Below, piece after piece: positions 34,165 through 46,123 of a DNA stretch of 64,000 nucleotides. The stretch spans positions 12,407,501-12,471,500 of the forward strand of contig NC_088303.1 of the NCBI RefSeq assembly GCF_032854445.1, read 5' to 3'. The notes under the pieces were generated by a model. It saw only the letters and a list, made by a program, of their open reading frames with translations, ran no database searches and had not been told where the DNA came from. A program made the translations under genes and the position numbers. The DNA comes from Liolophura sinensis. Its lineage: Eukaryota; Mollusca; Polyplacophora; Chitonida; Chitonidae. The first letter of the stretch is position 1; the number at the start of each line of letters is the position of its first letter.

Positions 34165-35150
34165 GTGGCATCTTCTCTACTAGGCAATGATATAAGATCT
34201 TCTCTACTGGACAGGGACACAAGATCTTCCTCTCAACAAGGCAATGACATAAGATCTTCCTCTCTACTGGGCAATGACATAAGATCTTCCTCTCTACTGG
34301 ACAATGACATAAGATCTTCTCTACTGGACAATGACACAAGATCTTCCTCTCAACAAGGCAATGACATAAGATCTTCCTCTCTACTGGGCAATGACATAAG
34401 ATCTTCCTTTCTACTGGGCAATTACATAACATCTTGCTCTTTACAGGGCAATGGCGTAAGATCTTCCTCTCTACTGAGCAATGACATAAGATCTTCCTCT
34501 TTACTGGACAATGGCATAAAATCTTCCTCTCTACTGGACAATGACATAAGATCATCCTTTCCTACTAGACAGTGGCATAAGATCATCCTTTCTACTGGAC
34601 GATCACATAACATCTTCCTCTCTACTGGACAACGGCATAAGATTTACCTTTCTACTGGGCAATGACATACGATCTTCTTCTCTACACGGCAATGACATAA
34701 GATCTTCTCTCTACTGGGCAATGACATAAGATCTTCCTCTCTACAGGGCAGTGACATAAGATCTTCCTCTCTACTGGACAATGACATAAGATCTTCCTCT
34801 CTACTGGACAATGACATGAGATCTTCCTCTCTACTGGACAATGACATGAGATCTTCCTCTCTACTGGACAACGGCATAAGATCCTCCTTTCTACTGGGCA
34901 ATTACGTGATCTTCCTCTCTACTGGGCAATGACATGTGATATTTCTCTTTCCAATGGGTAATCGCATAAAAGATCTTCCTCTTTCTACTGGGTATTGACT
35001 GAGATCTTTCCATTTACAAGGTAATGATATTAGATCCTTCCTCTCTACTAGGCAATGATATGAGATCATTCTACTGAGTAATGGCGTAAAATCATTCTCT
35101 GTATTGAGCAATGACAATTCAAGATCTTTCTTTGCTGGACAGTGACACAT
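34165..35150. repeat. 30-bp minisatellite, intergenic
   Basis: About 32 copies of a unit reading tctctactggacaatgacat followed by aagatcttcc. Most copies carry the palindrome AGATCT. Because 30 is a multiple of three, frames stay open on both strands (for example 34165-34665 + and 34088-34555 -), but the peptides are only 10-residue repeats. It lies 0.6 kb or more downstream of the cyclase stop. Confidence 0.92.
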
Positions 35151-35510
35151 ACAGCTTGTCGCGGGAACTTAAGTCTTGTCGCTTACTTGTCGATCACCAA
35201 TACGTTACTTTTTGCGGGTGAAATCAGACATGTGGAAACGACACAGCACCGATAATAACAATTGTTCTTTGTTTCTTAACTGTCTTTCTTCACATAAACT
35301 GTATAATATATTCTGAATGTCTTATATAACATTGTTTTTGTTTGCTTACACAAAACGTTTATGTTCCTTAATATAACAGTCTTTGTTTCCCTGTTTTTAA
35401 CTTTGACCCAGACTTAATATTGATCTCCACATGCACTAGCTGTCAACATCTCACGTTGAAATGAATCCATCTTGTCTTCCACTACCAGTTCCATAGTTCT
35501 AATTGCTACT

Positions 35511-35609
35511 TTCCTCCGGCCATAATGCTGGTCGCCATCGTATAAGTGAAACATTCTTGAGTATAGCGTAAAACACCAATCAAATAAATAAATAAATAAA
35601 TAAATAAAT
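35511..35609 (+). mobile_element. SINE family 1, 3' fragment
   Basis: Starts at ttcctccggccataatgctgg and ends in gtaaaacaccaatcaaataaa with a long (AAAT)n tail. It lies within about 270 bp of the cyclase stop codon, on the opposite strand, so it may be part of that 3' UTR in antisense. Confidence 0.85.
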
Positions 35610-35783
35610 CTAATTGCTACTTTTTTTCATTTGATTGACAATACACCGTAAATAAATCAGTCATTATATTTTCTAAGCAACAAGTTATGTTCAGGTAAAC
35701 CCAATCAGCCGACTTTCCCAATTCCATCCTGCAGTCCGGCTGTTGAAAGCTTAGCAATACATCTATATTCTGCGGCCGTTGGT

Positions 35784-38700
35784 TCAATAGTGAATGCCTT
35801 CTCGAGGTTGTAGCACTGTGCCATCTGCGTCCTGGTGCTCCGCCATTTGCTGAAGGGATTTTTCCGGGTCTATGTTAACACTTCGGTTGACGGAGTCTGG
35901 CTTGATGATGATGATCTTGCTGGCGTCCTTGGAGCCATAAGTTATCTCCCCTGGCAACTCCACATCCTCCGAATCCGCCATGTCCGGCACATCGTCGTCG
36001 GTCGTCGTCCCCTTCCCAGTCAGCCAGTAGGTCAGCATATTCCCTTTACCCTATGAAAACAAAAACAAACAAAACACATGTAACAGGTGTTATGTTCCCA
36101 TAATTATAGTATATGTGCCAAGTTGTTCACATAATTCTGGCCTATGTCTCAAGTTGTTCACATAATTCTTATCTACGTACTAATTAAATACTTCTCACAA
36201 TTCTGATTTCTGTACTAAGCTGGTCTCACAATTTTGATCTAAGTGCAAAGTTGTGCTCACATTTCTGATCTATATACCAAGTTGCTCTCACACTTCTGGT
36301 CAATGAATGTACTAATTTGTTCTCACAGTTGTAGTCTATGTACCAATTTGTTAGCATAATTTGTTCTCTTTGTTGTGGTCTAATAGTTCACATAATGTAC
36401 CAAGTTGTTCTCACTGCTCAAATTCTAGTAATTCCTTCTCACAGTTCTGATCTAAATTGTTATCACAATTTTATTCTACGTAATTATTTCTTCTCAATAT
36501 TCCGATCTATGTGCCATTTTTTCTCACAGTTCTGGTCAAAGTTGTTCCCATAATTCTGATCTATTGACATGGAGGGCCCAAATAAAGTTTTTTGGTCACA
36601 ATGGTTTTAACCATTATTCCGTGTAAGTGGTGTAGCCCATGTAAACCATCAGAACATAGATGGTGATAATCCTGTATGATGCAAAATTTTCTGCCATATT
36701 TTAAAGTGAATGATCAAATATCTTACACATATTTAAGCAACATCTGATCAAAGAACGAACACTGACCAGAGGTCCTTAAGAAACGCTATTCTATAATTGA
36801 TAGAGAGCGTTATGGATAGGCCTATATCCTATACTATATCCTGTACTCTATAAAGAGAATTTGACAAAAAGACTCTCACTCATCCATGGAATTAATCTTT
36901 TAAAGGAACTCGACATTGTTAATTTTATAGTAAGTAATGAGTCATTCTTACATCTTCTCGTTTCCTCTTCCAATCAGTCAGTAAATTCAAAGCGGACTCA
37001 TTTAGGCGTGTCCTTGTAGCCCTGCCTTCACAGTGAATCTTACTTATCTACAGTGTCTCATCCTGTTTTGTACACTTGCACAGCATCTTCATTGTATGTT
37101 GGTCTTGCACAACAATGTCCTCACACTGTATGCTGTATACAAATTTTAGTCGGCTCTATTGAATCATGTGTGGTCATTTTCAAACTTGTGATACAGAACA
37201 GTAATACTTTTGCAGTACCTCCCTTTAACACCCGCTTGGTTTAGTGCAAATTTTGGTGGGTTTATTTAGTCCTTTTTATAGGATGATAATACATTTCATC
37301 TTACGTCCTCAGTTAAGAAACAATGCCAAAGCTGTATCTTACCTTCAGATGTACTGTACCACGACTCTGAAGAAGGTAACCGCCTTTCTTCCGCAAGATT
37401 TTCCTTGTTGATGAACTGATGTGAATCCGATTTGCTGTGAAGGCAAGGGTAAAGAGGTTGATGTCAAAACACTGGCTACAAAATCAAACATTTAGTTCAC
37501 TGACTGTTGTTCAAAGCCAGGAACATTTACTAAGAATGCGCATGAGAAATGTCTATAACATATCCTCATAGGCATTTACTCTGCGCATGGGCTTTAGAAT
37601 TGTCTCCACCATACTTTCATGGACATTTACTCAGTATGAGCCTCAGAAATGTCTATGTCATATTCTCGTGGACATTGAATCATTGTGGGCCTGAGAATTG
37701 TCTATGACATACTCCCATGGGCATTTATTCAGTGTGGGCCTGAGAATTGTCTATGACATACTCCAATGGACATTTATTCAGTGTGGGCCTGAGAATTGTC
37801 TATGACATACCCCCGTGGACATTTATTCAGTGTGGGCCTGAGAATTGTCTATGACATACTCCCATGGACATTTATTCAGTGTGGGCCTGAGAATTGTCTA
37901 TGACATACTCCCATGGACATTTATTCAGTGTGGGCCTGAGAATTGTCTATGACATACTCCCATGGACATTTATTCAGTGTGGGCCTGAGAATTGTCTATG
38001 ACATACTCACATGGACATTTATTCAGTGTGGGCCTGAGAATTGTCTATGACATACTCCCATGGACATTTATTCAGTGTGGGCCAGAGAATTTTCCATACC
38101 AGTTCTCTCATAGACATTTACTCAGTACCGGTACTCAGTTACTAAGTAAATCCTCACTTACCGGGTACTGAGTAAAACAAAGTAAGTTTTTTTTTATTAA
38201 CATTTGATCTGCTACACCCACTGTAACTTTTAAGGTAATACACTCAACTCGGATGGTATGACATCGTGTCTAACGTTACAACTTCAGCCAAGTTTAAACT
38301 TGATGATGTATTATAGTTATGTCCAAGCTCAATAATTCTACTTATTGCCGGAAGTTGTGTATTTCTAGTTGAAACCCTAACTTAAGCACTCTGTCCTGTC
38401 TGCTTACTTTTAAAGTTATAAACATGTAACTTACGTAAACTGTTGGACTCGAGCCTCGAGGCTGTATTGACAGTGTCACCAAATAGGCAATAGCGCGGCA
38501 TTTTGGAGCCGACAACCCCAGCAACAACAGAGCCTGTCAAAGAAATACTGGGCGATTAACCAATGAACACATAGCATGATTTAAAGAAAAGATTTGTCCC
38601 ACGTAATCTGTGGAACGAAAATGCGATCTGTTCTCTTTGAAACAATGTGAATAAAATTAGCTCCACCTTAGCTCCAAATTAGCTCCAAATTACAAATGTT

Positions 38701-41700
38701 GCAATGTACTGAATTCTACACCTGGTTAAGTATTACAAATGGCATTATTGTCATGTTGCTTTGCAATGAATTCTGCAGGTTGTACGGTATTACAAATTGC
38801 TTTATTTTGATAGTTGCATCGCGAACATAACCCGGCCAGTTGTGGCTCCTCCACGAGGATTTCATAGCAAGCATGTCACCGACAGTGCTCTGAGCCTCTT
38901 GGATCTTATGTGTGCACGCGCGTACATCGCCAGACACTATCAATCAGATGTGAAATATGATGCCGTTGTGTAAATTTCTCCAATTGTACAAGTAAACTCC
39001 TTACCTGTGTTAATGCCAATACGAAGGGAAATAGTTGCATTGGACAAGAAGACGGCGTTCCGTTCTGTCATCAAATGGATGAGGTCCAGCGCTAAGTTGG
39101 CCAGCTCCTCTGCATGTCGGTTTCCATTCCGTTTGGGTAAGCCTGAAATCACGATTTAGCTTTTCATACCCAGCAGTATGGTGGGAGGAGACCGAGCAGA
39201 GCCAGCAGTATGGTGGGAGGAGACCGGACAGAGCCCTGGGAAAACCCACGACCATCCGCAGGTTGCTGAAAGACCTTCTCACTTACGGCCCCGTATCCAT
39301 AAGCCGAGTACATGTACCTGACCGACAAGTGTCTTGCTCTGAACGAATACAACCATGGCTAGAAGCTAAAGGTCTGAACAACTCAAAAATCTGTAAACTG
39401 TAAAGCGTAGCTATAAATTAACTACCTGACGAAAGAAAATCCATCAAAAATTTTCAACGAGTCTGAACAGGTCTGGAAAAATTTTCTATAACTACACGTA
39501 AATATCTGGCCAATTAAGTAAAAAAAAATTTAAAAGTTGTTTGACCAATTCGATAGAAAATTATCAAAACGAGCCGGCCGTTTGTGAAACCCGAGAAAAA
39601 CTACCAAAAAGGAGCCAACAAATTGAGAAACTCGAGAGAAAACTATCGAAACGAGCCAACCGTTTGACAAAGACGGAAGGCAGCACCCTAACGGAACGAG
39701 GTATTTAAAGAATTGTGAAGGAGACATAACTGGCCAAACACGATATAGAAGACAATCTCCGGAGGTACGCATCATAGATGGCACACTTGTTTAAAAGAAA
39801 AGTATCAGAGTATTTTTCTGACGACATAAAGTTGGAAATTTGGGGTAAAAAATTTCTGAGAAAAGCGAAGGCTTAAACCACAGAGACAATCCCCTGTTAA
39901 GAACGTCATCCATACTACATAACAATCTTTTGAAAGTACAAATTATATTCGTATACATATCGTATACATAAATCATATTTAGAGAATCTAAAAGTCATAG
40001 GTAAAGAACCTAAACGTTAACACATAGAGACACATTTTTAAAGCCTACAGAGACTATAGATGTGCCCAAGTTATTTAATCACTGATCCAAAGTTTCCGGG
40101 AAGTCGTATGAACTGATTATTCCGCACCAATGTACAATATGTATTTTGCTTCACAAGAATACGTTTATTTCCAATGCAAGTGAAGCATTTCTGACCGCGG
40201 GTCGTTGTCTGACCTGCTCGTTTACATCACAGCGAAGAATTATCAAAACCCACTTCAAACCCAAGAGTTGAAAAAAAAAAACAACATGTGGATTTTCCCC
40301 ATCTTCAATACACCTATATACAAAAACAAGTAAAATAGAATTAACACGCAAGCAGCTGTTGACAAACGCGTGCTCTCCTCTTTACTCACCTGCAAAACAC
40401 CTGACCGATTTCCGCCGAGAGTTAACCTTGCCCACGGGCTTGTCAGTCACGCCCACATCAAAGATGGGGGATACATTTTATTAGATCCGACGCAGAATTG
40501 CAGCTGACACGGCTAATTTGAGAGAACTTGAGATAACATTTCTCCATCATTGTTTTCTGTATTCCAACATTGCGACAAAACACATAGATACACACAGATG
40601 AAGATACCATTCACGTTTCAGCCAAAGTATACCGACGGAAAAGGAAATCAGAAGAGAAATAATGTGAATAACACAAATAAAATAATCTTGATGCCAGTGC
40701 TCTTGCTCTTGCAAAGCGGAATGGGTCTCCGTTTATCATGTATATAAAATTTACTTTGACTTTGCGTTGATACTAACAAATATGTAACGTTCACAGCATA
40801 AAGTATAGGCATGTGGACTATACATGTAGTCATTTCCTCTCAGTTTTAAAATGTCCTTTTATTTTTTAAATTTTTGTTTTCTTTGTGTTTCACATAAGTT
40901 TGTGTTTTATTTCTGAGTGTGCCAGTTATGCTTTTCCTGCGCGAAGTTTTAGTGTTAATTCTTCACATGTATAGTTAAGACATTATACTGAACAACACAT
41001 CGCTATAAAACACTTAATTATTATTCTTTATAACCCAATACGGCAAATTCGGAGCATTGTTAAAAATCTTTTCCGGTTTAGTCTAACCATGGAGGTAGGA
41101 TAGATCCTGCTCTATGTACACATGTACACGACAAATCGCGTGATTTACTGACAAGATTCATTTGATAAAGCTTTCCACACTCGTGTATGCCTAAATCTCA
41201 TGGATATATACTGGCTAAACCATGCAGCTGACAATTCAGATAACGGCATACGCCAAACAATGGCCACACGTATTGCTCGGGTCTAGGATATAATTACCGA
41301 GACATAACGTTTTCATTTATTATCGGATAGGCAAGAACTTGATATGTAATTATTCAGAAAAATCTCGACAGTCCAAATATATCATTTATCATGGAAGCCG
41401 ATAAAGGATATCTCGCTACCTCGCTGCGTCACTGTCTCGCGAGGCAGGGAGATAGCGAGGATTTGTTGATCTCGCTAACTCGCCGTCTCGCATCGCTACC
41501 TCGTTTCCTCTCATTGCTACCTCATTACCTCATTGTTGAGTTTGATAACTTGTTTATGCTGTAACCGGCATTGACTATCGAACAAGTTGTCAGCATTATT
41601 TGACATATTTTACCGCGTTTCCTGTTGGTGAGAGATAACTTGAGAGACGACTCGTTGATCGTTCAATTAAACGAGGCACATAGCTGACATAACCACATAA

Positions 41701-44700
41701 CCAACAAAGACAGGTGTTTACACACTTTCCCTTTGATAACATCAATATACCCTCCCCCACGCCCACCCACACTCCGTGAAGATTCCACAGTAGCGTGCAT
41801 GTGCCGCCCTCTACGATCGCTTTACATCACTGCCACTAGTAGAGAAATTTGATCTTTATAGCTTGTAGCTTTGTTCCAATCCAGATTAGTGTGTATCCCG
41901 AGCGCATTACTTTCGTGTCAGCTGACACGAATGTGTAAGTGCAAAAGGGCACAGAGGGCCCTTTATTTCAATATTGTTTCAATGTTGTTCGGGGACAGTG
42001 ATCTCAGGTTATCTTTTAACATTCGAGACCTCGTTTTCGTGCGGAATCAACACGAAATCAGCGGTTCGAATATGCTCTGAGCGACGCGCGCTACGTAATC
42101 ATCCTGACGCCACCAACCTCGGAGTTGGTCAAGATTTCTGTACAAGGCTGTGTTCTTGGTGGAAATGATGTAAAGCAAATGTAGAGAGCGCCGCATGCGC
42201 CTGGCGAGTATGAATAACGAGGACAATTTCTAACCTGAGGTTATCATGTACGTGTCGTTGATGGTCTCCACCTTGTACACATCGTAGCGGTCAAGCACGT
42301 TGTCCATAAACCGGTAGAGATTATTTAGAAGCGTTACGACCTCCATGGGAGAAACCTCCGTGGAGATTTCCGCGAACCCTACGATTGCCGAGAAGAACAC
42401 GGTGACTTCCTTGAAGTATTCCGCTTGAACTTCGCCGCTCTCCTTGAGGATTTCCGCCACAGGCTTGGGTACCATTTGGTAGATGAGCGAGTCCGTCTTG
42501 CGCTTCTCTCTGGACAGTTCCTTCGTCTTGTCCACAAGTGTCAACGCAAATCGCTGGATGTCCGACGTCAGGGACTGGATAGCGATGAAAACAAATGGTG
42601 ACACAACCACGACTGACACAAGTAAAACAGAACTGACAGCCACCTTGGAAACTTTGTTGTATTGAATATTGTCTAACATCTCGGAAATCCTTGCAGCCAC
42701 ATTTTGTTGCTGATCTAAAAGCAAGTCTAACAAGATGGACATAGAGTCGTACCAAAACTGACCCTTGGTCAGCGACGGAGTTATACCTTCCTGACCCTGG
42801 TAGATAATTTCTTTTCTGGCATTGGCGATGGAGCTAGATAGGTTTCTTTCCTCAAAAATGATATCATATTCACCAACAGAAACAACAAGAGGTGAAAAAT
42901 TTCTAGCCGAGCGAAACAGGACTTTCGAGGTGTAATATTTGCTGAGATAAAGATGGTAATCTTCAGGCCTGGTAAAATAACCATTGACAAAGAAAATTGA
43001 CCCCAAAGCTCTTTCGAATCCAATATCTTCGCGAGCTGTGATGACTTTGACGTAAGCTACAAGTGACCTCCAAGTTTTCCCATACTTTGATTCCTTAAGC
43101 GAGTCGAAAATCCACCGGACGAAGACTTGGATGATCGCAGAATAATAGTCGAGTTCCGAGTACAGTGATTGTCCTGTGGCACCGAGACTCACACGGTGAG
43201 CGGCTAGAGAAACTTGAAAGGCTTCTTTGGAAACGAACTCTTTCCGTTTGTTTCTGTCCAAGTCCACAGGCCACGTTCCTAGTTCGCTGAGCGATTGGTC
43301 AGTTTTACTGTATTCGTCTAACAAGAAGGACTTGGTGGAAGGACCCAACTTTGTGTAAAAAAACACGGTCAAGTCACGCTCTTTTTGAATGCGATGAGCC
43401 ACTCGGCCGATTTCGATGGTGTCACGGATGAATTTTATTGTCTGTAAGGAACAAAAGTTTCCTTGTTAGAAAAGGAAGGGCTGAAATTGTGAAATTGTGT
43501 CTGATGTGCTGTAATCCTGTAAACTTATGATTAAAGTAACTGTAAAATGTAAACTCTGCATAGGAGCGCTTAATTTCACGGACCCAGAGTAGTTAGCCCG
43601 GCGGAGGGGTCAGTATACCGTGCTACTTGAAGAAGAATGGTAATGTAACCGAAAATTACAATCTTGTAGGCCTAAACATACACTGTAAAGAGTGTGGACG
43701 TGTGGCCAAGAGGGAAGGACGAAAAGTGGATACAAACAATCAGCCCGCATTCTCTTCACTTATTATACAGTACCAGGTTTTGTGTAAGTGGAGTGTAGGT
43801 TACGTAGACAGCGGAGTAGGATAACTCTTATCGAGCAACACAGTTGCGAGAGTTGGGGAGAGAAACCAAATGTGTCTGATTGTCGGAAGGAACATTTATC
43901 GCTGTTCACAGGTTCACAGGGCCCATGACAATCACGTTTGTTCATGACTAATAATCAAATCTTCCTAGTCTATACCATGTAGCAGAGTTATGGTGAGTTA
44001 TCGAGATGTCCACTGCTGTACAGCAGACCCTGAAATCGTCCATTTTTGTAAATTCTTGTTATTGCCGTGGGCTATTTTTGGTTAGCCTATAAGAACAGGT
44101 TAATTAATTTATAGGAACATAAAACCAACATCGACTTATGCTAGGGAAGATTTAATGTCCAAGTGAACCGCGGTCAATTTTCTTACCGTCAGTCGGACAC
44201 ATTTTGGGCTGTTTCTCTCCGTTGCGTTGCCCACACCGCAACTGTGTATAAAGTATCAACGGATGCATAGTTTGCCAGTGTCGGTTTTGGATTACATGCA
44301 TGGGATTGAGAATATGCCAAACTGTCGAACGATGGGTTCGAGAGGTAAAAGTAAGTGAAATTTTCATTGTGGTGTTAAACATGTGGCAAGTAGTGAGCTC
44401 ATCACAGTGGGGCTGAGCTAGCTGGATATATACCTCTTCTGTCTCGTTCTTCTCCGTGACGTCATCTGACAGCCCCTGCAAAGCGAGGCACCAGAGAGCA
44501 AGGACGGGGATGAACAAAAGCGCCAGCATCTTAATCAGTTGTTTCTGCTTGCCTCTGTCGGTCAGGGGCTCCCCGCGACAAAACCCTGCCAATACATCCC
44601 AAGGACTCATTTATTTATTTATTTATTTATTTATTTGATTGGTGTTTCACGCCGTACTCAACAATATTTCACTTATACGACGGCGGCCAAGGACACAATG

Positions 44701-46123
44701 GAACTGAATCTTACAACTGTCTTACTACATGCGCATTTGATCTTGGCGAGCTGCAAGAACTGTATTCCTAGCCAAAAGTAAAAGAGTTAATGATTTAACG
44801 GTCGTTTAACGCCTTGGCGCCAAGTATTAAATGCTATTAAAGTAAAGGTTTAACCAATTTAATTGATAAATCAATCTGTACCGTAACATTCGTCTGTGGA
44901 AATTTGGGTGCGACCTTTAAGGTTTAGTTTTTATGCTTTGATACTATATAAGTACTTACCCAGGATACTATGCTTTGATACTATATAAGTACTTACCCAG
45001 GAGTCTCTCACCAATGCAGTCGCTGTGAGTTCAACTCCAGCTCATGCTGACTTCCTCTCCGGCCGTACGCGGGAAGGTCTGGCAGCAACCTGCGGATGGT
45101 CGTGGGTTTCCTCCGGGCTCTGCCCGGTTTCCAACTACCATACTGATGTCCGCCGTCGTATAAGTGAAATATTCTTGAGTTCAGCGTAAAACACCAATCA
45201 AATAAATAAATGAAATAAATAAATATATAAGGACTTCAGTCCAACCATATTAAGGATAAAAATAGGCTACATTACCAGCAGGAGCGTTATTCAGCCTAAG
45301 TATGTCGTTCATGGCCGCCTCAAACAGTTCATGGCTTGTCAAAGACAGAGCACTACCCGTTGCTTTACTCTCAAGTGCACCTGTGAGACGAAAATACATA
45401 TAAACTTTACCACAATATGGTTTAGTGTTAACATTTCTCAAAAAAAAAGAAAAAAAAAGAAAAAGAAAAAAAAAAAGAAAAGATTGAACTTTCCCGCCTG
45501 TGGTAACAGCGTCCAAACCGTGTAGTGTATTGATCACAAATTTTCTGGTTTTCACAATTGGTCGACAAACAGGCCTAGAAATTGTGTATTACAAGAGACC
45601 AAATATTGGTCCGGCAAGGTGGACCTGAGTCGCCATTTCGTGGTGAAATGTATTCGAAAAGATTTCGTGTTTGTGTAAATTGTCCGTAGATCGATGTATC
45701 AGTTCATATGAAAAGGTACAACATATTGCAGTTCGTTTTCCATTCAGACAGAGTACCGGAGCTAGGAGGTGGGGAGTAATACTGTATTCTTGTTTAAATA
45801 CGAATCGAAGGGGAAAAGGGTTGACAAAATTTACAACAATAAATGTCTGAAGAGTTTAGATTTACGGTATCCAATACATCAACTAAAAAGCTTTCAAGTG
45901 AATAGGCTTACACCTCAATTACCAACAAGCGCCTGACCTGTGATATTTTCCTCTCTAAGATGTAAGTCCATTGACTTTTTTAAATTGGGAATTATTTCCT
46001 TCTGGAAATGTTTCTGATGGCATGCATGTTAAAAGTAAATGATGTTAAAACCGGAATTCATCCGAAGAATGACCACATACCTTTCCCCTTTTCTATATCC
46101 ATCTTCATGGTGCGTATCGCCAT
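35784..46123 (-). CDS. NIT-domain receptor guanylate cyclase, two-pass membrane protein
   Basis: Predicted membrane protein with an extracellular nitrate/nitrite-sensing (NIT) type domain and a cytoplasmic class III guanylate cyclase. Exons in transcript order: 46123-46081, 45380-45276, 44585-44434, 43441-42235, 39142-39005, 38533-38435, 37434-37343, 36050-35784. Phases all match, giving 700 aa and a TGA stop. Layout: cytoplasmic N-terminus (1-69), TM1 (70-88), NIT-like helical ectodomain (about 105-360), TM2 (367-391), signalling helix with [12 protein letters not shown], cyclase domain (about 445-605), acidic tail. The start ATG has purine at -3 and G at +4. Guanine-selecting Glu492 and Cys564 and transition-state Asn571 and Arg575 are kept, but the first metal Asp is Ala452. 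NIT-linked cyclases are known in several invertebrates; the ligand here is not known. Confidence 0.9.
36085..36572. repeat. Degenerate 30-33-bp tandem repeat in cyclase intron 7
   Basis: Repeating idea: aagttgttctcacaattctg followed by atctatgtacc, about 15 copies with many substitutions and indels. Confidence 0.75.
37545..38110. repeat. 49-bp minisatellite in cyclase intron 6
   Basis: About 11 copies of a unit reading tgtgggcctgagaattgtct, then atgacatactcccatggaca, then tttattcag. The middle copies are almost identical while the outer ones are diverged. Starts at 37684 and 37733 give the period. Confidence 0.95.
38435..39142 (-). CDS. Cyclase exons 5 and 6: catalytic core
   Basis: Exon 5 (39142-39005) encodes [20 protein letters not shown] through LRIGINTG. 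Exon 6 (38533-38435) encodes [20 protein letters not shown] and [12 protein letters not shown]. Both are textbook guanylate cyclase blocks. Cys564 in RYC and Asn571/Arg575 in NTASR are intact. Confidence 0.95.
39165..39300 (-). mobile_element. SINE family 1, reverse fragment with a small internal duplication
   Basis: In cyclase intron 4 the + strand reads cagcagtatggtgggaggag twice in tandem, then aaacccacgaccatccgcagg and ttgctgaaagaccttctc. This is the reverse complement of the family-1 core. Confidence 0.8.
39553..39682. repeat. Short 41-bp tandem repeat, three copies
   Basis: Each copy has gaaaactatcgaaacgagcc, aaccgtttga and gaaactcgaga variants. It lies in cyclase intron 4. Confidence 0.65.
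39683..42234 (-). other. Rest of cyclase intron 4, no gene seen
   Basis: AT-rich unique sequence. The only structure noted is an imperfect hairpin at 41412-41459 within a ctcgctacctcg-rich patch. Confidence 0.6.
41412..41459. repeat. Imperfect inverted repeat (hairpin) in cyclase intron 4
   Basis: Arms 41412-41430 and 41441-41459 pair at 16 of 19 positions with a 10-nt loop. The surrounding 41410-41540 is built from ctcgctacctcg-like pieces. Confidence 0.7.
42235..43441 (-). CDS. Cyclase exon 4: NIT domain, TM2, signalling helix and first half of the cyclase
   Basis: A 1207-nt exon encodes residues 101-502 plus one base. It opens with [19 protein letters not shown] and KERDLTVFF, the usual first-helix pattern of NIT domains. 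A hydrophobic segment with [20 protein letters not shown] is TM2. The cyclase starts at [12 protein letters not shown], where most active enzymes have FSDIVGF; the codon is gca on the minus strand. The later KVETIND keeps Glu492 and the second metal Asp496, but the usual Gly before it is Asn. Confidence 0.92.
44608..44698 (-). mobile_element. SINE family 1, 5'-truncated, abutting the cyclase exon-3 acceptor
   Basis: On the minus strand it reads gccgccgtcgtataagtgaaat, then attgttgagtacggcgtgaa, then acaccaatcaaataaataaa and ends in (AAAT)n 22-24 bp before the AG at 44587-44586. Flanking aaggactcat (44601-44610) and aaggacacaa (44689-44698) match at 8 of 10 positions and may be the target duplication. 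It is inside cyclase intron 2. Confidence 0.85.
44933..45000. repeat. 37-bp direct duplication next to a SINE
   Basis: The sequence atgctttgatactatataag, then tacttacccagga, occurs at 44933 and again at 44970. The second copy runs straight into the SINE at 44999. Confidence 0.9.
44996..45229 (+). mobile_element. SINE family 1, head-truncated copy (cyclase intron 2)
   Basis: Starts at cccaggagtctctcaccaatg, keeps the B-box region, ggatggtcgtgggtttcctc and gcccggtttcc, and ends in gtaaaacaccaatcaaataaa. Confidence 0.9.
45440..45483. repeat. A-rich (poly-pyrimidine on -) tract in cyclase intron 1
   Basis: Runs of A broken by single G, about 60 nt from the exon-2 acceptor. On the coding strand it is a T/C tract that may help acceptor use. 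Confidence 0.8.

Noticed and set aside
34088-35150. ORFs of 155 and 166 codons on opposite strands
   Set aside because: Products of the 30-bp minisatellite; only 10-residue repeats with no other content.
34165-35150. CRISPR array
   Set aside because: The repeats are contiguous with no unique spacers, and the surrounding genes are eukaryotic with spliced exons. The same holds for the other arrays.
42321-42755. 144-codon minus ORF inside cyclase exon 4
   Set aside because: Alternative frame of the real exon with no recognisable domain.
44152-44433. Extension of the cyclase exon-3 ORF beyond 44434
   Set aside because: The sequence after GAA GAG is gtatat, a donor. Joining to 43441 restores the NIT domain start, and the extension has no family similarity.
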